Source of the DNA: an uncultured Pseudomonadota bacterium
GTDB taxonomy: Bacteria; Bdellovibrionota_B; Oligoflexia; Oligoflexales; Bog-1112
Length of the DNA stretch: 11,383 bases
Reading direction: 5' to 3'
NCBI GenBank assembly: GCA_937896265.1
Contig: CALBMD010000492.1
Coordinates: 1 to 11,383 of the forward strand
The stretch's first letter is position 1. Each line of letters begins with the position of its first letter. The notes beneath the pieces are model-generated. The model worked only from the letters and a program-made list of their open reading frames with translations, did not search any database and was not told the DNA's origin. Below are positions 5,382-10,447 of the stretch, one piece after another. Made by a program: the position numbers and the translations under genes.

Positions 5382-6737
5382 CTAAAGAGGTGTGAGATGC
5401 TGGCGCTTATAAAGGCGTTGGTTTTTTACTACTGATAGATAAGCTCCTGTTTTAGGATGAGCCCAATAAGTCCAAGTGTCTTTATCTTTACGACGCAGCG
5501 CATACCCTGAAGCAAAAGCATGTATATTTTCACCATCAACATCCTTTAGCTGAATGGTATATTGCTGATAATCAAGGGCTGGAGGAAGTCTAGGTGCCAT
5601 CACCTGATGCAACCAACATTGACTCTTACCTTGACATAAGTTTTTTTCTTTATCTGCCACCTTAAAAAGCACTCTGCCACCTTGCCGATAGACACCAAGG
5701 GTAGTAATAATCTCGCCTGCTGCTGTTTGAAAACTATCGCCTTTTTTCAAAGCAAGAAAGGGTTGCGCATAGTCTAGTTGACGTATAAACCAGCCCTGAC
5801 TTGACTTAAAAGCAGAATAAGAACGAGGCACATGCGCACTCAAAGTGGTAAGAATCTTATGGGAAGTAGCTTGCCGATCACCAGAGTAGTTTACTAGAAA
5901 ACTAGTTGACTCAGTTTCTCCTTTTATAGAAGAGTGAACAGCTATAAGACCCTTAACCACCGCTTTGGAATCTGGGTTAAAAATATGCTCCAATTCGACT
6001 ATCCATGGACTCATACTATCAAGCTGCACACCTTGTGCTTCAAATTGCGCCTTCACTGTTGGCAACAGATTTTGCGTCAAAATGCGATTACCAGCTTGCG
6101 CTTCCGGGTTAGTGTTGAGCCTCACCTTTACCCAAACTTTGGCTAAACTGAGACCAACCGTCTTGTCAGGGGAAGGATTTTTTACCTTCTCGGCAATACC
6201 AGGGTCAGTATCTATTTCCACCTTCATAGCTTTATCAAAAACAATGCTAGCTACTAGCCTAGTTTCCTTACTGGCATCAAGAGGAACTAAAAAATTCTTT
6301 GTTACCGTGCGCTGCTTTTCTGGGCCAACATTCTTTTTGATCAAAAGAGTCAAGGCCTCACCAGGGGTCACTTGTAAAAACCGACGCCATTCACCAAAGG
6401 AATCAGTAAATCCAAGCATCTTATCTTGATTCATCACCCTAGCTCCAGCAATAGGGTGGCCTTCACCATCGGCAACATTCACTTCAAATTGTACCGGTAC
6501 CATACCTGATACGATAAGCCCTCCCGAGGGGGGGGGCAAACGCGGAAATACTACAGCTAAAAATAAGGCCCCGACACCAATAAGCATCAAAAACCTACTG
6601 CTCCAACGAGACAGTGACCAGCTCTGCTTTATGTCTATGGTGTTCACAGGCGGCGGTATATCTACCGCTGGTTCTGCTCGAGTAGCTGCCAGGTTAGCTA
6701 CACGCTCTTTCTTTCGAATGATTTTTAAACTTGCCAT
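5382..6737 (-). CDS. Single-span membrane protein with a regulatory-like beta domain
   Basis: This 451-residue protein has a basic cytoplasmic N-tail of about 47 residues, one membrane span (about 48-66) without an obvious cleavage site, a proline-rich turn (67-70), and a large periplasmic part. Residues 82-135 (VPVQFEVNVADGEGHPIAGAR..., ending in a strand) resemble the carboxypeptidase regulatory-like or CNA-B beta-sandwich fold, often a spacer or recognition module. The rest, about 140-451, is not recognised. Two cysteines (368, 374) in ADKEKNLCQGKSQC could form a small disulfide loop. The start at 6737 has AGGA at 6744-6747, 6 nt upstream; an upstream ATG at 6773 is less likely. It is divergent from the barrel gene (94 nt between starts). 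A nine-base C run lies in codons 68-70. Confidence 0.75.
   Translation of the reverse strand: MASLKIIRKKERVANLAATRAEPAVDIPPPVNTIDIKQSWSLSRWSSRFLMLIGVGALFLAVVFPRLPPPSGGLIVSGMVPVQFEVNVADGEGHPIAGARVMNQDKMLGFTDSFGEWRRFLQVTPGEALTLLIKKNVGPEKQRTVTKNFLVPLDASKETRLVASIVFDKAMKVEIDTDPGIAEKVKNPSPDKTVGLSLAKVWVKVRLNTNPEAQAGNRILTQNLLPTVKAQFEAQGVQLDSMSPWIVELEHIFNPDSKAVVKGLIAVHSSIKGETESTSFLVNYSGDRQATSHKILTTLSAHVPRSYSAFKSSQGWFIRQLDYAQPFLALKKGDSFQTAAGEIITTLGVYRQGGRVLFKVADKEKNLCQGKSQCWLHQVMAPRLPPALDYQQYTIQLKDVDGENIHAFASGYALRRKDKDTWTYWAHPKTGAYLSVVKNQRLYKRQHLTPL
6528..6536. repeat. Nine-base G/C homopolymer inside a coding sequence
   Basis: Nine consecutive G on the plus strand (C on the coding strand) encode three prolines just after the membrane span of the leftward gene. 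A run of this length can slip by one base, which would shift the frame and remove the whole periplasmic part. The frame is open in this sequence. Confidence 0.8.
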
Positions 6738-6807
6738 CAACTTTCCTGCAGGACAATAATGAATTTTGGTCAAGTCGCAAGCAATATGCTCTAACTGGCT
6801 TTAAGTC

Positions 6808-6828
6808 TAGCGTGAAGGAAATACGCTA
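6808..6828 (+). promoter_or_regulatory. Hairpin presenting the Shine-Dalgarno in its loop
   Basis: TAGCGT (6808-6813) pairs with ACGCTA (6823-6828) around the 9-nt loop GAAGGAAAT, which contains the likely ribosome binding site AAGGAA (6815-6820). Unfolded, the site is 11 nt from ATG 6832, rather far. Folding would bring it closer and keep it single-stranded. The effect on translation is inference. Confidence 0.4.
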
Positions 6829-6831
6829 AGA

Positions 6832-7686
6832 ATGGGTAACTTGTACCTAAGACTTCTTATAACCCTTATTTTCCTAGGCAAAAATGCGAGTGTCGCCTTC
6901 GCCGAAGATGCGATTATCTTCGATCAGGAAGTTCCTGAGACCTCCCCCTATATCGATGAAGGAACTATAGGTAATGATTTAATAGAGCTAAGAAATCGAC
7001 GCGAAGAACGCGAAGAACGTGGGGAAAAAAAAGGTACAAAAAAAAAGCAATCGACGCAACCCAAGCAAAAAATGCTTCTCATTGAAGCAGGAAAAGATCG
7101 CCCGTACACCTTTCTTTCCCAGGTAAGTTTAATCCTACCTTACCTTAAAACAGCCGGACAAAGAACAAACTATACAACAGAACTCACCACACATTTAATG
7201 AGCATGCTTAAGGTGAGTAGCCGCAATGTCTCAGAAGGTACTCTATGGGCTGGACTAAGACTTTCACCTTTTTCTGGAACTGGGAAATACAAGCAAACAA
7301 CTGCTCGCTACAATTTTCTCTATTTTGGCCCAGCCTTCTCCTATGGTTCGATTGAAACACCAGAAGGACCTGAAGAGGATCCTGAGGCCGCCACTATTGA
7401 ACATAAGCCAAAAAATACTGAGCTAGTGGTGCGCAGCTCATCCTTTTTTTCATGGGGAATTGCTCTGCAAAGTCGGTTGGTTAAAGTCGATCACGGCCCT
7501 GGTGAGGGTGAGGGTGATTTCAAGGAGCAAAAGGGAGTTAGATTTGACTCTCCAGGCTTTTGGGCCGAATATAGTATGGGGAATATCCACTATGGAACCC
7601 TTGGGCTTAATTATGCAACTGGCTTTTTAATTGGAGATAAAAAATACTTCGCCTGGGTAGGAATTACAGCATCTTTTTGGTACTAG
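6832..7686 (+). CDS. Probable small outer-membrane beta-barrel protein
   Basis: This 284-residue protein has a clear signal peptide cleaved after VAFA (residue 24). The mature N-terminus is acidic, followed by a highly charged linker (54-80, RNRREEREERGEKK and more) encoded partly by a tandem 9-bp repeat (7000-7017) and two A-runs. Residues 90-284 look like alternating beta strands with aromatic girdle residues (YNFLYFGPAFSYG, SSSFFSWGIAL, FWAEYSMGNIHYG), and the last residues ASFWY fit the C-terminal aromatic signal of barrels. About eight strands would fit; no family is recognised. The mature N-terminus EDAIIFD resembles EEIIFDE-like sequence near the N-terminus of the metallopeptidase-like protein, perhaps by chance. 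The start has AAGGAA inside a small hairpin. The 3' end overlaps the next gene by 43 nt. Confidence 0.75.
   Translation: MGNLYLRLLITLIFLGKNASVAFAEDAIIFDQEVPETSPYIDEGTIGNDLIELRNRREEREERGEKKGTKKKQSTQPKQKMLLIEAGKDRPYTFLSQVSLILPYLKTAGQRTNYTTELTTHLMSMLKVSSRNVSEGTLWAGLRLSPFSGTGKYKQTTARYNFLYFGPAFSYGSIETPEGPEEDPEAATIEHKPKNTELVVRSSSFFSWGIALQSRLVKVDHGPGEGEGDFKEQKGVRFDSPGFWAEYSMGNIHYGTLGLNYATGFLIGDKKYFAWVGITASFWY
7025..7046 (+). repeat. Two adjacent poly-A tracts in a coding sequence
   Basis: Eight A (7025-7032) and nine A (7038-7046), separated by GGTAC, lie in the lysine-rich linker of the barrel-like protein. Such runs favour slippage of DNA or RNA polymerase. Both are in frame here. Confidence 0.8.
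7633..7646 (+). promoter_or_regulatory. Shine-Dalgarno followed by an ATA codon
   Basis: GGAG (7633-7636) is spaced 7 nt from ATA (7644-7646), in frame with the lipoprotein. The frame stays open only back to TAA 7638-7640. The first canonical in-frame start is TTG 7677, which leaves just nine residues before the lipidated cysteine. Confidence 0.45.
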
Positions 7687-8246
7687 TAGGGATTGCCTCA
7701 AGCTGCGGATCTGGGCTTGGTAGCAAGCAGTCTATGCAGCTAAGCTCCGCTGCTGAAGCCATAGACACTCTACCTCATCCAACTAAGTTTAATGAAGCAG
7801 CACTTGATAACCTAATAATGACTCATGAACAGCCTAAAGAAGAGTTTATTAATGAATGTAAATCAAAAGTATCCTTAGCCACCCATGAAGCTAATACTAA
7901 CGATGAGATTATTCAGGCTAAAAAACTGACTGTCATCTTAGTTAATCGCGATTTTCCTACTTACCATTGGTGCTTTTATCAAATGATGCATGACTGCGAT
8001 AAAGCAAGACTTAAAGAAGGAATTCCGGTTAAGCAAAAGCTAGAATCTTTCAACGAAAGCATGAAACAGCTTTGGGTACTATCAAGATCTTTAGATGCAG
8101 TGCTGCAAAACGAAGTCTATTTTAAGTACCTACGGAAACGCTATATGGTTATTTCCAAAAATTACTTTGGACGAAATTTGAACCTAATTGGCCGTCCTTT
8201 CGATGAAAAAATCACACCAGATGCCTCTAAGGATGAAGAAGACTAA
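7644..8246 (+). CDS. Lipoprotein of unknown function overlapping the barrel gene
   Basis: Read from ATA 7644, this is a 200-residue protein with a complete type II signal peptide: LRLGRNY (two Arg), hydrophobic SIFLVLVGIA, and lipidated cysteine 21 in ASSC. A Gly/Ser-rich tether follows, then a mostly helical domain with three more cysteines (72, 110, 118), HWCFYQMMHDCD in the middle, and an acidic C-terminus. No family is recognised. From TTG 7677 the signal would start MVLVGIASSC, with no basic residue and too short to be exported well, so the upstream start is favoured although ATA is rare. The 43-nt overlap with the barrel gene suggests translational coupling. Confidence 0.65.
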   Translation: MLRLGRNYSIFLVLVGIASSCGSGLGSKQSMQLSSAAEAIDTLPHPTKFNEAALDNLIMTHEQPKEEFINECKSKVSLATHEANTNDEIIQAKKLTVILVNRDFPTYHWCFYQMMHDCDKARLKEGIPVKQKLESFNESMKQLWVLSRSLDAVLQNEVYFKYLRKRYMVISKNYFGRNLNLIGRPFDEKITPDASKDEED

Positions 8247-8282
8247 CCCTCTTTCTTTAAAACCCAGCAAGGATGAGGGTTT
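8245..8282 (+). other. Alternative stem-loops at the lipoprotein stop codon
   Basis: AACCCTC (8245-8251), overlapping the stop codon 8244-8246, can pair with GAGGGTT (8275-8281). Alternatively AAACCC (8260-8265) pairs with GGGTTT (8277-8282). The two are mutually exclusive. No T-run follows directly, so termination here would be weak. Confidence 0.35.
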
Positions 8283-8287
8283 GGGAT

Positions 8288-8358
8288 AAAACTGCGCAGT
8301 TTTCCTAGATCCTTCCTTGCTTCAAAAAAGCAACTAAATTTAGATGAGACAGCCCTGC
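8288..8358 (+). repeat. Dispersed intergenic repeat, copy B
   Basis: This copy begins with a perfect 16-bp palindrome (8288-8303, AAAACTGC/GCAGTTTT). It continues through a TTGCTT/AAGCAA mini-hairpin (8317-8322 with 8328-8333) and ends with a 22-nt block (8337-8358) matching 3038-3059 at 20 positions. It is the shorter partner of 2951-3059 and lies 81 nt upstream of the predicted start at 8440. Confidence 0.55.
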
Positions 8359-8427
8359 GTTTGAATTAGCCCGACCTAAAGACCCTTTGTTTTCTTCCGA
8401 AAAGATATCTGCAACACACTGCAACTC

Positions 8428-8442
8428 GGAGGATCTATCATC
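8428..8442 (+). promoter_or_regulatory. Shine-Dalgarno followed by two ATC codons
   Basis: GGAGG (8428-8432) is 4 nt from ATC 8437 and 7 nt from ATC 8440, both in frame. The frame is open back to TAA 8377 with no ATG, GTG or TTG. The first canonical start, TTG 8548, lies beyond the entire signal peptide. An ATG at 8457 is in another frame and stops after 19 codons. Confidence 0.5.
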
Positions 8443-9690
8443 AGGTTAGCTAGGACATGGCTATTTATTTGGCTATTAGCTCTAAAGTGCTTTGCACTTT
8501 TAGCGCAAGACCCTAGCGACGAGCCAGCCATTGATGCTGGTGGTGACTTGGAATTAAGTAATGAAGAAAAAGAGGAACAAAGCAAAAGAGATAAAGAGCT
8601 AGAGGAACTTCAAGAGGCTTCTTCGACAACCATTCGGCAATTCCACGAAGTGCTAGATGAACTCCTTTCTGAATTTGCCTATGACGTGAAAACTGGTCAG
8701 TTAAATGGCTTAAAGAATCTTGCTATCCGGCGCGTCGAAGTCAGTGAGTCCATTCCGGCAAGCTATCAAAAATATTTGGAGCTCTTAGTAGAAGAAAGAA
8801 TTCGCATTAATGCACGCTCTAGGATCATCAACTGCGTTCCTTGTCATGCTAAAACCTCAAGACTTATTGATGGCAAGATTATTGTCACCTCACCCAATAC
8901 CAATATTGCTGAACTAAAAAGTGCAGCTGAGAAAATGGGCATTGAGAATTTTATGGATGTTGTCCTTGTCTACCACTCAACACACATGGTGCTTGGTTTT
9001 CAGATATTTAAATCCGATACGAATGAAACCGTTTGGGCTCGAAGCTATAACAGCGAAACAATCAAAAGCCGCTATCAAAAGCTAGCTATCGACTTCTCTC
9101 AGATCAAAAAATCAAGACCTGGAGATGAGTACGTTCCCGAATTTCGCATGCTACTTGGCCTAGGCGGTGCTGTGATTCCCAATGTGGGAGGAACTCAAGA
9201 TGATTCAAAAATGTTTGATGTCCTTGTGCGCTCTAGCGAGCGATTTAACAATCGAAAATCTGAATTTGGCTTAGAACTCAATATTTTTGCTGCAGTCAGC
9301 CTACTCCAGACGAAATATCCAACAGAAAAAGGGACTGGCGAATCACAAACTAGTAGTAGTACTACAGAGACCAAGAGTACTAGCACAGCAAAACCGGCGC
9401 CATTTAAATTCGCCCTAGGAATTTACGGTCTATACTCCCACAACTTTCTTGGGTCAGTAGAATCCTATGATCAGGTGCGACAAGGGATTCATTTTGGCAT
9501 TGGCACACTCCTTGCTGCAGGTTATTTAGCGCCCTCGGTAAAAATAGGCTGGGATATGTTCTTTGGCCGAAAATTCGGTGTTACTTTATCAGGGATCTAT
9601 TTAACGCCTTCGCGAGTGCTGCTCGGTGAGGAATTTGTCGAAACAGCAGGAGGAGCCGGTGGTGAACTGGTGCTCTCTTATAACTATTAG
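8440..9690 (+). CDS. Outer-membrane protein: periplasmic FlgO/CsgG-like domain fused to a beta-barrel
   Basis: From ATC 8440 this is 416 residues with a clear signal peptide (RLARTW, hydrophobic FIWLLALKCFALLA, cleavage near 22). An acidic, probably coiled helix (37-78) follows. Residues 90-215 have the flow of CsgG/FlgO/LpoB-like domains: a CxxC (132, 135), a strand IDGKIIVT, a helix AELKSAAEKMGIENF, then VVLVYHSTHMVLGFQIFKSDTNETVWARSY. From about 233 the sequence becomes barrel-like and ends in VLSYNY; a Ser/Thr-rich stretch (301-317) is probably a surface loop. Domain naming is by eye. CVPCH also fits a heme c motif. Other starts: ATC 8437, TTG 8548. The 3' end overlaps the TPR lipoprotein gene by 29 nt. 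Function unknown; a pore or scaffold at the outer membrane is plausible. Confidence 0.65.
   Translation: MRLARTWLFIWLLALKCFALLAQDPSDEPAIDAGGDLELSNEEKEEQSKRDKELEELQEASSTTIRQFHEVLDELLSEFAYDVKTGQLNGLKNLAIRRVEVSESIPASYQKYLELLVEERIRINARSRIINCVPCHAKTSRLIDGKIIVTSPNTNIAELKSAAEKMGIENFMDVVLVYHSTHMVLGFQIFKSDTNETVWARSYNSETIKSRYQKLAIDFSQIKKSRPGDEYVPEFRMLLGLGGAVIPNVGGTQDDSKMFDVLVRSSERFNNRKSEFGLELNIFAAVSLLQTKYPTEKGTGESQTSSSTTETKSTSTAKPAPFKFALGIYGLYSHNFLGSVESYDQVRQGIHFGIGTLLAAGYLAPSVKIGWDMFFGRKFGVTLSGIYLTPSRVLLGEEFVETAGGAGGELVLSYNY
8484..8500 (+). other. Hairpin in the signal-peptide coding region
   Basis: AAAGTGC (8484-8490) pairs with GCACTTT (8494-8500) over a 3-nt loop, about 44 nt after the predicted non-canonical start at 8440. 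It could slow ribosomes early in translation. It may also be incidental, since the encoded LKCFALL is ordinary signal-peptide sequence. Confidence 0.35.
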
Positions 9691-10375
9691 CCTTACTTTT
9701 AGTGCTTGCCAGGCTCTGCAACCTCGAGATGAGATTGCAGAAGAAATTATGCATGGCACCATTAACTATCCCTTTCCAAAGACAGAGCGCCTAGGGACTA
9801 ACGGCCCCAAAGATAAGTTTGTTATAAGATCGATCAAAGGGAATACAGAATATGTCATCGAGTTCCCTGATTCAGGTAGAGACTATGACATTGAAGTTCC
9901 TATTGCTGAGCTCAATGATGGCAATGAAGAGCTCAAAAGAGAAATTAACGCCAGCAAAACAGATCTTGAGCAAACACAAATGTTACCTGATGTCGCAGAT
10001 AAAGATCGAGAAAAGACAAACCTAATAGACAGCGCCTTTGGTGTTGCAAAAGATGGTAATATCGAACAAGGACCTAGCTATACGCTTACTCTTGCCCGTG
10101 CTTCAGAATATTATCGTCAAAACAAATTAGAATTATCTCTCATTGAAGTGAATAACTTACTCAGCTACTACCCCAATAGTCTCAAGCTTTTGAAGATGAA
10201 AGGCACTTTATATAAACGCTTGGATGATCTTCCATTAGCTGAAAAAGCCTGGACTCGAGCGCTTGAACTGGCTCCAGATGACAAACAGTTGAAACTAGCG
10301 ATAGCTCACCTTCGCGACAGAATCAAAGCAAACCGCGATCAAAACGATGGCCAAGCGCCGTTACCAACAAACTAA
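9662..10375 (+). CDS. TPR-repeat lipoprotein
   Basis: This 237-residue protein has a short type II signal peptide (NWCSLITISLTFSAC, lipidated cysteine 16, lipobox FSAC). A charged middle region (20-135) is of unknown fold. Two C-terminal tetratricopeptide repeats follow, at about 141-174 (LARASEYYRQNKLELSLIEVNNLL) and 175-208 (MKGTLYKRLDDLPLAEKAWTRALELAPDD). TPRs mediate protein-protein contacts, so a periplasmic adaptor for the barrel protein encoded just upstream is plausible. AGGAGGAG (9648-9655) supports GTG 9662 (6 nt from GGAG); GTG 9659 is possible and GTG 9626 has no Shine-Dalgarno. The signal peptide lacks basic residues, which is odd; the 9626 start would add RNLSK but also an acidic QQEEP. 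Overlaps the upstream gene by 29 nt. Confidence 0.75.
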   Translation: MNWCSLITISLTFSACQALQPRDEIAEEIMHGTINYPFPKTERLGTNGPKDKFVIRSIKGNTEYVIEFPDSGRDYDIEVPIAELNDGNEELKREINASKTDLEQTQMLPDVADKDREKTNLIDSAFGVAKDGNIEQGPSYTLTLARASEYYRQNKLELSLIEVNNLLSYYPNSLKLLKMKGTLYKRLDDLPLAEKAWTRALELAPDDKQLKLAIAHLRDRIKANRDQNDGQAPLPTN

Positions 10376-10385
10376 TTGTTGTTGG
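10364..10385 (+). other. Stem-loop around the TPR lipoprotein stop codon
   Basis: CCAACAA (10364-10370) pairs with TTGTTGG (10379-10385), with the stop codon TAA (10373-10375) in the 8-nt loop. No T-run follows. It may protect the 3' end or weaken read-through into the porin gene. Confidence 0.4.
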
Positions 10386-10417
10386 AAGTTAGTACCTTCA
10401 TGATCTACTATAGATCA
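10382..10417 (+). promoter_or_regulatory. Candidate porin promoter overlapped by a perfect inverted repeat
   Basis: TGATCTA (10401-10407) and TAGATCA (10411-10417) form a perfect 7-bp dyad around CTA. A weak promoter, TTGGAA (10382-10387) and TACTAT (10406-10411) with an 18-nt spacer, overlaps it. The porin start is 30 nt beyond the dyad. A repressor at the -10, or a leader hairpin, are the two simplest readings. Confidence 0.35.
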
Positions 10418-10447
10418 ATACAGCCTTAACATTTATGGAGTACAACA

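Noticed and set aside
5965..6429. 154-codon plus-strand frame
   Set aside because: It lies antisense to the 451-residue membrane protein, which has a good ribosome binding site, a membrane span and coherent composition; this frame is its shadow.
9350..9370. AGT/ACT triplet run with a 10-bp palindrome
   Set aside because: It encodes the Ser/Thr-rich loop of the barrel fusion protein, and low-complexity codon use explains it.
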